Assembly (NCBI RefSeq): GCF_024273235.1
Contig: NZ_JANBVH010000005.1
Location: forward strand, 1-64,000
Direction: 5' to 3'
DNA: 64,000 nucleotides
From: Sphingomonas faeni
GTDB taxonomy: Bacteria; Pseudomonadota; Alphaproteobacteria; Sphingomonadales; Sphingomonadaceae
Shown: positions 24,288 through 32,177 of the stretch, in pieces
Position numbering within the stretch: position 1 is the stretch's first letter
Layout of the letters: each line of letters starts with the position of its first letter
Notes under the pieces: model-generated
What the model was told of the DNA's origin: nothing
Databases searched by the model: none
The model's input: the letters and a program-made list of their open reading frames with translations, nothing else
Program-made: the position numbers and the translations under genes

Positions 24288-25832
24288 ATGTTCGAAAGCC
24301 TGAGCGATCGACTTGGCGGCGTCTTCGACCGCCTTCGCGGCCGGGGTGCGCTGACCGAAGCGGACGTGCGTTCGGCGATGCGCGAGGTGCGCGTCGCGCT
24401 GCTCGAAGCCGACGTCGCGCTGCCCGTCGCCCGCGAGTTCGTTGACAGGGCGACCGAGAAGGCGATCGGCCAGAACGTCCTGCGCTCGGTCACGCCGGGG
24501 CAGCAGGTCGTCAAGATCGTCAGCGATGCGCTGGTCGAGATGCTCGGTTCCGAGGCCTCGGAGCTCGAGCTGGGCGTCACCCCGCCGGCCGTGATCATGA
24601 TGGTCGGTCTCCAGGGTTCTGGTAAGACGACCACCACCGCCAAGATCGCCAAGCGGCTGGCGGCAGGGCAGGCCAATTTCGGCCAGGGCGCTCGCGAGCG
24701 GAAAAAGGTGCTGATGGCGTCGCTCGACGTCAATCGCCCGAACGCGCAGGAGCAGCTGGCGACGCTCGGCACGCAGATCGACGTCGCGACCTTGCCGATC
24801 GTCGCTGGCCAGCAGCCGGTCGATATCGCGCGGCGCGCGATGCAGGCGGCCAAGCTGCAGGGCTATGACGTCCTGATGCTCGACACCGCGGGTCGTTTGC
24901 ATGTCGACCAGGCGCTGATGGACGAGATGAAGGCGGTCGCCGACGTCGCGAACCCGGCCGAGATCCTGCTCGTGGTCGACTCGCTGACCGGTCAGGACGC
25001 GGTCAACGTCGCGCAGAACTTCAGCGACCAGGTGCCGCTGACGGGTATCGTGCTGACCCGCATGGACGGCGATGCCCGCGGCGGCGCGGCGCTATCGATG
25101 CGTGCGGTCACCGGCAAGCCGATCAAGTTCGCAGGGACCGGCGAAAAGCTCGATGCACTCGAGGCGTTCCATCCGGAGCGCGTCGCCGGCCGCATCCTCG
25201 GCATGGGTGACGTCGTCAGCCTGGTCGAACGCGCCGCGGAGTCTATCCAGCAGGAAGACGCCGAGCGGATGGCCGCCAAGATGGCCAAGGGTCAGTTCGA
25301 CATGAACGACCTGCGTGCCCAGTTGGCCCAGATGCAGCGGATGGGCGGGCTCGGCGCGCTGGCGGGGATGATCCCCGGCATGAAGAAGGCGCAGGGCGCG
25401 GTCGCGTCGGTCGGTGGCGAAAAGGTGCTGGTGCACATGGACGCGATGATCGGATCGATGACGATCAAGGAGCGCAACAAGCCCGAGCTGATCAACGCCA
25501 AGCGCAAGATCCGCATCGCCAAGGGCTCCGGCACCACGGTGCAGGAGGTCAACAAGCTGCTCAAGATGCACCTCGAAATGTCGACCGCCATGAAGAAGAT
25601 CAAGAAGATGGGCGGCATGAAGGGCATGATGGCGATGCTCGGCAAGGGCGGCATGGGTGGCGGCCTTGGCGGCATCGGCAATGCGATCGGCGGGCCGCAG
25701 ATGGGCGACATGCTCAACAAGGCCGGCGCTGGTGGCCTGCCGGGCGGTGGCGGCGGCGGTTTGCCGGGGCTTGGTGGCCCCAAGATGCCGCAGATGCCGG
25801 CCGGTTTCGAAGATTTTCTGAAGAAGAAATAA
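24288..25832 (+). CDS. ffh: Signal recognition particle protein Ffh (SRP54)
   Basis: 514 aa. Binds signal peptides and 4.5S RNA and delivers ribosomes to FtsY. N domain 1-95, G domain with GLQGSGKTTTTAK, DVNRPNAQEQL, DTAGRLHVD and TRMDGDARGG, then the Met-rich M domain with FDMNDLRAQLAQMQRMGG, KERNKPELINAKRKIRIA and GSGTTVQEVN. The C-terminal tail is unusually Gly/Met/Pro-rich (about 455-514) and ends FEDFLKKK. ATG 24288 follows GGGAG by 7 nt. First gene of the ffh-rpsP-rimM-trmD-rplS group. Confidence 0.97.
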   Translation: MFESLSDRLGGVFDRLRGRGALTEADVRSAMREVRVALLEADVALPVAREFVDRATEKAIGQNVLRSVTPGQQVVKIVSDALVEMLGSEASELELGVTPPAVIMMVGLQGSGKTTTTAKIAKRLAAGQANFGQGARERKKVLMASLDVNRPNAQEQLATLGTQIDVATLPIVAGQQPVDIARRAMQAAKLQGYDVLMLDTAGRLHVDQALMDEMKAVADVANPAEILLVVDSLTGQDAVNVAQNFSDQVPLTGIVLTRMDGDARGGAALSMRAVTGKPIKFAGTGEKLDALEAFHPERVAGRILGMGDVVSLVERAAESIQQEDAERMAAKMAKGQFDMNDLRAQLAQMQRMGGLGALAGMIPGMKKAQGAVASVGGEKVLVHMDAMIGSMTIKERNKPELINAKRKIRIAKGSGTTVQEVNKLLKMHLEMSTAMKKIKKMGGMKGMMAMLGKGGMGGGLGGIGNAIGGPQMGDMLNKAGAGGLPGGGGGGLPGLGGPKMPQMPAGFEDFLKKK

Positions 25833-25845
25833 CCTGCCCATGTCC

Positions 25846-25924
25846 GTCATCCCAGCGAAAGCTGGGATCTCATGCGGATAGGGCGCGACACCAACCACAA
25901 GACCCCAGCTTTCGCTGGGGTGAC
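25846..25924. repeat. Palindromic repeat, GTCATCCCAGCGAAAGCTGGG type
   Basis: Second copy of the 13010-13091 family: arms GTCATCCCAGCGAAAGCTGG and CCAGCTTTCGCTGGGGTGAC. Inserted in the ffh-rpsP spacer of a ribosomal operon, ending about 24 bp before the rpsP start. Confidence 0.87.
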
Positions 25925-25948
25925 GTTTAAATCCAGAAGGAAAATATC

Positions 25949-26395
25949 ATGGCAATCAACATTCGCCTCGCGCGCGGTGGCTCCAAGAAGCGTCCCTATT
26001 ACAAGATCGTCGTTGCCGATGCGCGCAGCCCGCGTGACGGCCGCTTCATCGAGAAGATCGGCAACTACAACCCGCTCCTCGCCAAGGACAACGAGCAGCG
26101 CGTGCAGCTCGACGCCGACCGCGCGAAGCATTGGCTGAGCGTCGGCGCGCAGCCGACCGACCGCGTCGCCCGCTTCCTCGACCAGGCTGGCGTGCTCGAG
26201 CGTTCGGCGCGCAACAACCCGAACAAGGGCAAGCCCGGCGAGAAGGCAACCGAGCGCGCCGAAGAGCGTGCGACCAAGGCGGCTGAAGCTGCCGAGGCCG
26301 AAGCGGCTGCAAAGGCTGCACCGGCCAGCGGCAGCAACGAAGAGACCGAGCAGGTCGTCGCTGCCGAAGTCGAAGACGCAACGAGCGCTTCGTAA
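25949..26395 (+). CDS. rpsP: Small ribosomal subunit protein bS16
   Basis: 148 aa. The first about 80 residues are the conserved S16 fold ([50 protein letters not shown]). The remainder is an Ala/Glu/Lys-rich tail, longer than the 82-aa E. coli protein, as is usual in sphingomonads. Essential for 30S assembly. AGAAGG lies upstream. Transcribed with ffh and the rimM/trmD genes; a palindromic repeat separates it from each neighbour. Confidence 0.97.
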   Translation: MAINIRLARGGSKKRPYYKIVVADARSPRDGRFIEKIGNYNPLLAKDNEQRVQLDADRAKHWLSVGAQPTDRVARFLDQAGVLERSARNNPNKGKPGEKATERAEERATKAAEAAEAEAAAKAAPASGSNEETEQVVAAEVEDATSAS

Positions 26396-26439
26396 GACAG
26401 GGGGGGGGGCGGGGGGCTTAGTCCCTCCGCCTCTTCTCC

Positions 26440-26533
26440 GTCATGCCGGGCTTGTTCCGGCATCCACCTATCCGCGAGTCCGAGAGAATTGGGTACGCGG
26501 AACGGTGGACCCCGGAACAAGCCCGGGGTGACG
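26440..26533. repeat. Palindromic repeat, GTCATGCCGGGCTTGTTCCGG type
   Basis: Arms GTCATGCCGGGCTTGTTCCGG-CATCCAC and GTGGACCCCGGAACAAGCCCGG-GGTGACG are imperfect complements around about 40 nt. Other copies 47700-47816 and 52782-52874. Lies in the rpsP-rimM spacer. Confidence 0.83.
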
Positions 26534-26634
26534 AAGGCGCGGGAGGCATCTCCCGGCCCGACTACGGGTGCGCAACCGCACCCGATCGGCGCGTCATGCG
26601 TTCTTCTCTCGGTAACCCCGAAAAGGAGCGCATG

Positions 26635-26775
26635 ATGGTCCCCGAATCCGACCCCCGCACAGCCCCCGCACCCGAGGACATCGAAGATGCCACCAACGAA
26701 GGCGTCTCCGCCGACGACCCCGCCGAAGGCGCCGACGACACCCCCGGTCCAGACGAAGGCTCCGCGCAAGGCTGA
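26635..26775 (+). CDS. Possible acidic leader peptide overlapping rimM start
   Basis: 46-codon ORF (47 from an adjacent ATG at 26632) with a very strong Shine-Dalgarno, AAAAGGAG at 26621-26628, six bases before the ATG. Product begins MVPESDPRTAPAPEDIEDA and is rich in Asp, Glu, Pro and Gly. It overlaps the first 30 codons of rimM in another frame, and its stop (26773) lies where the conserved RimM fold starts. Either a real translational leader coupling rimM expression, or the ribosome-binding site serves a mis-called rimM start. No homologue recognised. Confidence 0.35.
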   Translation: MVPESDPRTAPAPEDIEDATNEGVSADDPAEGADDTPGPDEGSAQG

Positions 26776-27253
26776 CGTCACGCTCGCCGTCGTCATCGGT
26801 GCGCACGGCATCGGTGGCGAAGTGCGGCTGAAGGTCTTCGCCGAGAATTTCGGGAGCTATAAGAGCTTCAACAACGGCGCGCTGTCGCTGAAATCCGCCC
26901 GCAACGGCAACAACGGCATGATCGCGCGGTTTGCCGAGGTTGTCGATCGCAACGCGGCCGAGGCGATGCGCGGCACTGAGTTGACCGTGCCGCGGGCGTC
27001 GTTGCCACCGCTCGAGGACGGCGAATATTATCATACCGACCTGATCGGGCTCGACGTCGTCTCGACCGATGGCGAGGCTATCGGCCATGTCGTCGCGATC
27101 GACAATTTCGGTGCGGGCGATGTGATCGAGATCGAGCGCGTTCCCGTCGACGGCAAACCCGGCAAGCGCTTCATGGTGCCGATGCGTGCCGAAGCGGTTC
27201 CGGAGTGGGATGCCGACCGCCTCGTCGTCGAAGCGTCCTTCGCCGCGGAATAA
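26687..27253 (+). CDS. rimM: Ribosome maturation factor RimM
   Basis: 188 aa; 30S maturation factor that binds S19. Conserved N domain VIGAHGIGGEVRLKVFAE begins at about residue 35, followed by the PRC-barrel region EYYHTDLIGLDVVS and the C-terminal FMVPMRAEAVPEWD. The first 30 residues (Pro/Thr/Lys-rich) are not part of the family and overlap another ORF (26635-26775). The ATG at 26687 has only a GAGG 11 nt upstream, so the true start is uncertain. Next in the operon would be trmD, but an opposite-strand gene intervenes. Confidence 0.92.
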   Translation: MPPTKASPPTTPPKAPTTPPVQTKAPRKADVTLAVVIGAHGIGGEVRLKVFAENFGSYKSFNNGALSLKSARNGNNGMIARFAEVVDRNAAEAMRGTELTVPRASLPPLEDGEYYHTDLIGLDVVSTDGEAIGHVVAIDNFGAGDVIEIERVPVDGKPGKRFMVPMRAEAVPEWDADRLVVEASFAAE

Positions 27254-27274
27254 CAGGCTTTAGCTTCCGCTTCC

Positions 27275-27331
27275 TTGTTCTCCCGTGAAGGCGGGAGCCC
27301 AGTCTGGGTCCCCGCCTTCGCGGGGAAACAA
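27275..27331. repeat. Palindromic repeat, TTGTTCTCCCGCGAAGGCGG type
   Basis: TTGTTCTCCCGTGAAGGCGG pairs with CCGCCTTCGCGGGGAAACAA; centre CCCAGTCTGGG. Between the convergent rimM and reductase genes. Confidence 0.85.
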
Positions 27332-27336
27332 TCTGC

Positions 27337-28242
27337 CTATCTTCGCAACGGCCGTTGCTCGGCGAGCATGTTGCGGATCGTCGTGGCGGCGACGCCGGCT
27401 TCGCCCATCGCATGGCTGATCTGGTCGAGGCCCTTCACTACGTCGCCCGCCGCGAACAGCCCGGGGATCGAGGTCCGCTGGTGCGAGTCCACCTCCAGGC
27501 AGCCGTCCGCGGACGCGCTCGCACCGGCCGCGACCGCGAGTTCAGACCGGATCACCGAGCCTAAAGCGGGATAGACGCTGTCGAACGTCATACGCCCCTC
27601 GACCGTGTCGAGGGCGAGCCTGCCCCCTTGGATCGCGTAGTTGCCGCAAGGACCACCGACCCGGACGATTCCCGCTTCGTCGAGCGCTGCTTCGCATGCC
27701 GGATCGAGATCGTGGCCGCCCTCGGGTGCTATCAGCGTTACGTCTCTGGTATAGCCGCGCAGGAACAGTGCCTCGCGCATGCCGTGGTCGCCGGTACCGA
27801 TGATGCCGACGCGCTTGTCGGTGACTTCGTAGCCGTCGCAGATCGGGCAGTAGCGGAGCAGGCCGGCTTCAAGCGCTTCGTCGTGGATTGCATCGGGCAT
27901 GTCCGGACGGTTGTTGACCACCCCGGTGGCGAGCAGCACGCTCCGAGCCCGCGCCCTGCGATCGCCCAGACGCACGGTAAAGCCGTCGTCGTCGACCTCG
28001 ACCGCATCCACCCGCGCCTCCTCGCGCACCGCGCTGTAATTCTCCGCCTGCGCCAGCATCCGGGCTAGCAGGTCCGTCCCGCGGATGCCCTCGGGATAGC
28101 CGGCGTGGTTGTGCGTACACGGGATCAGCGCCGCGCGACTGCTCCCGCAATCGAACAGCCGGATCGAGAGGTGGAACCGCGCGAGATAGATCGCCGCGGT
28201 GAGACCCGCCGGGCCGGCGCCGATGATGATGCAATCGTCCAT
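27337..28242 (-). CDS. Thioredoxin-reductase-like FAD/NAD(P) oxidoreductase
   Basis: 301 aa, the length of bacterial TrxR/AhpF-C-type flavoproteins. FAD motif [17 protein letters not shown] at the N terminus, a central redox pair CPICDG (TrxR has CATCDG), a second dinucleotide motif GIIGTGDHG, and the C-terminal FAD segment [19 protein letters not shown]. The NADP-binding stretch after GTGDHG lacks an obvious HRR, so the electron donor is unclear. Probable cytosolic disulfide reductase. It occupies, on the opposite strand, the spacer between rimM and trmD, normally co-transcribed genes. Start ATG 28242; extended upstream frames are shadows of trmD. Confidence 0.88.
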   Translation of the reverse strand: MDDCIIIGAGPAGLTAAIYLARFHLSIRLFDCGSSRAALIPCTHNHAGYPEGIRGTDLLARMLAQAENYSAVREEARVDAVEVDDDGFTVRLGDRRARARSVLLATGVVNNRPDMPDAIHDEALEAGLLRYCPICDGYEVTDKRVGIIGTGDHGMREALFLRGYTRDVTLIAPEGGHDLDPACEAALDEAGIVRVGGPCGNYAIQGGRLALDTVEGRMTFDSVYPALGSVIRSELAVAAGASASADGCLEVDSHQRTSIPGLFAAGDVVKGLDQISHAMGEAGVAATTIRNMLAEQRPLRR

Positions 28243-28350
28243 TCGCCGCGAGCGTTTCGGCAGCGTAATTGTTCCGTCGCGCCGATCCGTATAGGTGCTG
28301 GGCGCAGTAGGCGCCGCACGCTGGCGCAAACGCATAGAGAATTGGACGCT

Positions 28351-29082
28351 GTGACTTTCGCTGCCACGATATTGAGCTTGTATCCGGAGATGTTTCCGGG
28401 GCCGCTGGGGACGTCGCTTGCGGGGCGGGCGCTGGGGGAGGGGCGGTGGTCCTGCCAGCCGGTGCAGATCCGGGACTTTGCAACGGACAAGCACAAGTCG
28501 GTGGATGATACGCCGGCGGGGGGTGGGGCCGGGATGGTGCTCCGCGCCGACGTGGTGGCCTCGGCGATCGACAGCGTTGCGGATCGCCGGCCGGTGCTGG
28601 CGATGACGCCTCGGGGGAAGCCGCTTACCCAGGAGCGGGTTCGCCAGCTCGCCAAGGGGCCTGGCGTCACCATCCTCTGCGGGCGGTTCGAGGGGTTCGA
28701 CGAACGGCTGTTCGAGGCGCGGGATATCGAGGAGGTCTCGATCGGCGACTATATCCTGTCGGGCGGCGAGATGGGGGCGCTGGTGCTGCTCGATGCTTGC
28801 ATTCGGCTGCTGCCCGGCGTAATGGGCGCGGCTTCTAGTGGGGATGACGAGAGCTTCGAAACGGGGCTGCTCGAATATCCGCACTATACCCGACCTCAGA
28901 TTTGGGAAGGGCGCACGATCCCGCAGGTGCTGCGATCGGGGGATCATGCGAAGATCGCGGCATGGCGCAAACGCCGTGCGGAGATCGATACACGGTCACG
29001 GCGACCGGACCTTTGGGAGCGCCATGAGGGCGTTCGGGTCCAGTCGCCCTCTGGCGCGCAGCGACACGAGGACGAGACATGA
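28351..29082 (+). CDS. trmD: tRNA (guanine37-N1)-methyltransferase TrmD
   Basis: 243 aa SPOUT methyltransferase forming m1G37. GTG start at 28351 ([15 protein letters not shown]). Motifs: [19 protein letters not shown] (active-site loop with catalytic Asp), [14 protein letters not shown], and the knot sequence [19 protein letters not shown]. Overlaps rplS by ATGA. About 108 bp separate it from the divergent reductase gene, so it must have its own promoter there rather than relying on rimM read-through. Confidence 0.97.
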   Translation: MTFAATILSLYPEMFPGPLGTSLAGRALGEGRWSCQPVQIRDFATDKHKSVDDTPAGGGAGMVLRADVVASAIDSVADRRPVLAMTPRGKPLTQERVRQLAKGPGVTILCGRFEGFDERLFEARDIEEVSIGDYILSGGEMGALVLLDACIRLLPGVMGAASSGDDESFETGLLEYPHYTRPQIWEGRTIPQVLRSGDHAKIAAWRKRRAEIDTRSRRPDLWERHEGVRVQSPSGAQRHEDET

Positions 29083-29471
29083 ACCTGTTGCAGACGATCG
29101 AAGCCGAGAACATCGCGAAGTTCCTGGCCAACAAGACGATCCCCGATTTCCGCCCCGGCGATACGCTGAAGGTCGGCGTGAAGGTCGTCGAAGGCGAGCG
29201 CACGCGTATTCAGAACTACGAGGGCGTGTGCATCGCGCGCTCGAACAAGGGCATGGGCTCGAACTTCACCGTGCGGAAGATGAGCTTCGGCGAGGGCGTC
29301 GAGCGCGTCTTCCCGCTCTACTCGCCGAACGTCGATTCGATCGAAGTCGTCCGCAAGGGCGCCGTGCGTCGCGCCAAGCTGTATTACCTGCGTGGCCGTA
29401 CCGGCAAGGCAGCGCGTATCGCCGAGCGTCGCGACATGCGCCCTGCCAAGGGTACTGCAGCCGCCGAGTAA
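29079..29471 (+). CDS. rplS: Large ribosomal subunit protein bL19
   Basis: 130 aa; sits at the 30S-50S interface. Conserved blocks [52 protein letters not shown] and [16 protein letters not shown]. Start overlaps the trmD stop by four bases, so it is translationally coupled. A strong intrinsic terminator follows 30 bp downstream. Confidence 0.98.
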   Translation: MNLLQTIEAENIAKFLANKTIPDFRPGDTLKVGVKVVEGERTRIQNYEGVCIARSNKGMGSNFTVRKMSFGEGVERVFPLYSPNVDSIEVVRKGAVRRAKLYYLRGRTGKAARIAERRDMRPAKGTAAAE

Positions 29472-29501
29472 TCGGCGCGCGGCCCGGTTCGGGTTGAAGA
29501 A

Positions 29502-29534
29502 GGGCGCGGGGGCGATGGTCCCCGCGCCCTTTTT
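29502..29534 (+). terminator. Intrinsic terminator of trmD-rplS
   Basis: Perfect 10-bp GC stem GGGCGCGGGG (29502-29511) / CCCCGCGCCC (29520-29529), 8-nt loop, then TTTTT. The clearest intrinsic terminator in the window. Confidence 0.92.
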
Positions 29535-29878
29535 CGTTGTGCGCGGGGTGGGGGCCGGTTTCAGGGGTAAGGTGCTGAGAGCGTTGCCGTTTGTTCGTAG
29601 TTCGCGTTTATGCTGCAGCACGGAAGTATAGGAAGTGTAGGCGCTGGGAAGCATTTTCGTCGCGGCGGTGACGTAGGAGTGTGAGAGCGGTGTCGAGGTG
29701 AAAGGCGCAGGCGCGGGCATCCGGCGACGGTGCGCTTCTCCGGGAGTGTAGGACAGCCGTTTAGCGCGTTGGCTAGTGGCCGTGGCGTCGGCACGGCTCC
29801 TCCATTCTTCGGGGCGTGGGAGGTGGTTTTCCGGTCAGACATGGACGCGCGGTGCTGCGCAGGCCGACTTCCGCCTCC
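29535..29878. other. Intergenic region, no gene seen
   Basis: About 340 bp after the rplS terminator. Frames on both strands are Arg/Pro/Ser-rich shadows. I see no tRNA, IS or palindromic repeat until 29879. Confidence 0.5.
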
Positions 29879-29935
29879 TTGTTCTCCCGCGAAGGCGGGA
29901 GTCCAGTCTGGGTCCCCGCCTTCGCGGGGAAACAA
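29879..29935. repeat. Palindromic repeat, TTGTTCTCCCGCGAAGGCGG type
   Basis: TTGTTCTCCCGCGAAGGCGG pairs with CCGCCTTCGCGGGGAAACAA; centre TCCAGTCTGGG. Nearly identical to 27275-27331 and to the intragenic copy at 4857-4915. Confidence 0.87.
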
Positions 29936-29995
29936 GGTTCGCATGTTTCGAGGAATCAGCGTCCGTCGTGGATGCAGCGGAGCGCCGAGATTGGA

Positions 29996-30080
29996 TTCAC
30001 GCGAAGGCGCTAAGGCGCGAAGAGAAGGTAGCAGGGGCGAGCCGATCACTTCTCTTCGCGCCTTAGCGCCTTCGCGTGAA
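29996..30080. repeat. 30-bp perfect inverted repeat
   Basis: Left arm 29996-30025 (begins TTCACGCGAAGGCGCTAAGG) and right arm 30051-30080 are exact complements around a 25-nt spacer. No other copy in the window. Ends 25 bp before the RluE stop. Confidence 0.85.
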
Positions 30081-30104
30081 CACCTCTTCTCCCTCAGTCC
30101 CCCG

Positions 30105-30644
30105 TCAAGCGTCGCGCCACGTGCCCGGCGCCAGACCCGCCACGGTCCAGTCGCCGATGCTCCAGCGGACCAGCCGCAGCGTAGGGTGGTCTATCGCGGC
30201 GGTCATGCGGCGGACTTGCCGATTGCGGCCTTCGCGGATCGTTATCTTCAGCCAGCAATCGGGGATGCTCGCGCGGACCCGGATCGGCGGCACGCGCGGC
30301 CAGAGGTCGGGCGCGGCGATCCGCTCGACGTCGGCGCGGGCAGGGCCGTCCTTCAGCAGGACGCCGCCCCGCAACCGATCGAGCGCGTCCTCGCCAGCAT
30401 CGCCCTCGACCTGCACGAGATAGGTCTTGGCCAGCTTGAACCGTGGGTCCGCGATCCGCGCCTGGAGGCGGCCGTCGTCGGTCAGCAGCAACAGCCCTTC
30501 GCTATCCCGGTCTAGCCGCCCCGCCGGATAGACGCCCGGCACATCGACGAACTGCGACAGCGTCGCGCGCGGGGTCGGGCTGTTCACGTCGGTGAACTGG
30601 CTGAGCACGTCGTACGGTTTGTTGAACAGGATAATGCGGGGCAT
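30105..30644 (-). CDS. rluE: rRNA large-subunit pseudouridine synthase, RluE type
   Basis: 179 aa; RsuA/RluB/E/F family enzyme that isomerises a uridine in 23S rRNA. Catalytic block [18 protein letters not shown] with the nucleophilic Asp, preceded by [11 protein letters not shown] and followed by KTYLVQVEG and [11 protein letters not shown]. There is no N-terminal S4 domain and the length matches RluE (target U2457 in E. coli), so RluE is the best assignment. Monocistronic; followed upstream by an AT-richer region. Confidence 0.87.
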   Translation of the reverse strand: MPRIILFNKPYDVLSQFTDVNSPTPRATLSQFVDVPGVYPAGRLDRDSEGLLLLTDDGRLQARIADPRFKLAKTYLVQVEGDAGEDALDRLRGGVLLKDGPARADVERIAAPDLWPRVPPIRVRASIPDCWLKITIREGRNRQVRRMTAAIDHPTLRLVRWSIGDWTVAGLAPGTWRDA

Positions 30645-30766
30645 GGCGGGGCTTTAGACGGATGCCGATAGAGAGGTCGAGCGACTTAAATTACTCGCTA
30701 TCGTACAACCACCGACGCAGCCCAGCCAGCGCGCAGTTCTATCATTAATCTGTCAGTGGCACCGCT

Positions 30767-31519
30767 TTACGATGCGGCCCTTACATAGGTTTCGTCGCCT
30801 TGGTCGCCTTGAATTACGCGACCGGCCTGCGACAAAATATTAAGGCCTAGCCCCATCTCTGCCTTGTCTTTTACCACTGCAACCCGGATGGGCGGGTTGG
30901 GCAGCTCTCGGAAATCGTGGAACGCTGTGCTAGCCTTATTGACCGAATTGGCGTTGTTCGAGACGGCTTGGAAAACTACCAAGCCCGAAGATAGATGGAC
31001 GGCGGCCGACATATCCCACTTTTTCGAAGATGCGCCCGTAATTCCCTCGCCGGACTCAACTATCGCGGTTCCAAAGATGCTAGTCAGCCGGGCTTGAAGA
31101 TAATCTTCAATCACTGCGATGTCGTCGTCGACGAGGCGGCTATAAACGTCTGCAACGACATTTCTTGAAGCCAACGCAACATCGCAAATCGCGCGCATCA
31201 GTTCCGTCTCGCCCGTCTCAACGAATATCCGCCGCCGATCGGTTTCGAGTTCCTCCGCTTTTGCCGCCGAAGCGGCTGCTTTAGGGAAGGAGCGTTCGGC
31301 GCCAGCGGACTCCAGTTCCCGATAAGCATACCCCCCATCGTCGACATGGAAGCCACCTTGCGAGAGCCGGATCCGGACGGTTGCGGGCGCCCCAGAAGGC
31401 ATAAAAATCGGAAGAGAAACGTAAGCATAGTCCCCCCATGCGGAAACCCGGACGAGGTCCGAAACCGCCTCCTCAACCGCCTTTCGAACGGTGGAATCTA
31501 GAACAGGTATGCTAGCCAT
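30767..31519 (-). CDS. DUF1828-like protein of an AT-rich two-gene cassette
   Basis: 250 aa, no signal peptide or TM. The N-terminal third (YVSLPIFMPSGAPATVRIRL, then GGFHVDDGGYAYRELESAG) resembles the DUF1828 pattern of a strand pair followed by a DDG turn and a Leu-rich helix. The C-terminal half has a second alpha/beta unit (SGLVVFQAVSNNANSV, IRVAVVKDKAEMG) reminiscent of DUF1829-type partners. Such proteins are frequent in mobile or variable regions but have no established role. ATG 31519 overlaps the preceding gene by 8 bp. Base composition is clearly lower in GC than the flanks, suggesting transfer. Confidence 0.6.
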   Translation of the reverse strand: MASIPVLDSTVRKAVEEAVSDLVRVSAWGDYAYVSLPIFMPSGAPATVRIRLSQGGFHVDDGGYAYRELESAGAERSFPKAAASAAKAEELETDRRRIFVETGETELMRAICDVALASRNVVADVYSRLVDDDIAVIEDYLQARLTSIFGTAIVESGEGITGASSKKWDMSAAVHLSSGLVVFQAVSNNANSVNKASTAFHDFRELPNPPIRVAVVKDKAEMGLGLNILSQAGRVIQGDQGDETYVRAAS

Positions 31520-32030
31520 GACGAAACATATCGTACTCCCACTTGGGAGGCGGGACAACATGCATGTTATTGATTCTGAACAGTTTACCAATTTCTGTCG
31601 TAAGTGACTCAAAACTATCAGGTTCTGGTTCAAAACTCGCAGCTTGGGGCAAATTTCCGCTTCTCATGCGGTGCTTTGAACTTAGCCAATTAAGATCAAA
31701 TGAGTGGTAATGCGTAACGTTGACTCGCATCCCAGATACCGGCGAGCCCTTTCGTCGTGAGTTAGTGTGCCCCTCACGTGCTGAGCGCCATTCGAACCGT
31801 GCAATTGATATCTTTCGGCCCTTTGGCCCGGATACCTTCAGCTCAAACACAACGTTGCGATCGGGTATGTGCTTCAATGCTAATCCGTGAAGCGTAAACG
31901 CTTCCTGGATAACTCCTGCGATAGAGAGTGGGGCAATAAACCACATGCCCCCAGTGTCTGGTTCCGGCTCGGACCACCCGGGAAATCCTTCAATGTCTTT
32001 TCTGGCCGCGACCAGATCGGGCAATTCCAT
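31512..32030 (-). CDS. Unknown protein, first gene of AT-rich cassette
   Basis: 172 aa, not recognised. Cytosolic, soluble composition; Trp/Tyr-rich ends (EGFPGWSEPEPDTGGMWFIA; VPPPKWEYDMF) and a central KVSGPKGRKISIARFEWRS segment followed by MRVNVTHYHSFDLNW. The conserved-looking GWSEPEPDTGG stretch could be a functional site, but nothing catalytic is evident. Overlaps the DUF1828-like gene by 8 bp, so the two are translationally coupled and probably act together. AT-rich relative to neighbours. Sits between rluE and the rpoD terminator. Confidence 0.55.
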   Translation of the reverse strand: MELPDLVAARKDIEGFPGWSEPEPDTGGMWFIAPLSIAGVIQEAFTLHGLALKHIPDRNVVFELKVSGPKGRKISIARFEWRSAREGHTNSRRKGSPVSGMRVNVTHYHSFDLNWLSSKHRMRSGNLPQAASFEPEPDSFESLTTEIGKLFRINNMHVVPPPKWEYDMFRHG

Positions 32031-32120
32031 TCACCGATGCTAGCGACGGTACTTAACCTTGGCGAGTCAGTCTTTTTCACCTTTCTCTACCATAAGGTCA
32101 GGTAACGGACATAAGGCATC

Positions 32121-32150
32121 AAAAAGGCCGCGGTGTTTCCACCGCGGCCC
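32121..32150 (-). terminator. Intrinsic terminator of rpoD
   Basis: On the minus strand: GGGCCGCGGTG, GAAA loop region, CACCGCGGCC, then TTTTT. About 27 bp after the rpoD stop (32178). Confidence 0.9.
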
Positions 32151-32177
32151 GTTCGTTCAATCAGCAATCCCCGACCC

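Noticed and set aside
29561..30049. 162-codon minus-strand ORF after rplS
   Set aside because: Composition is repeat translation plus Arg/Pro/Ser shadow; no ribosome-binding site or homology.
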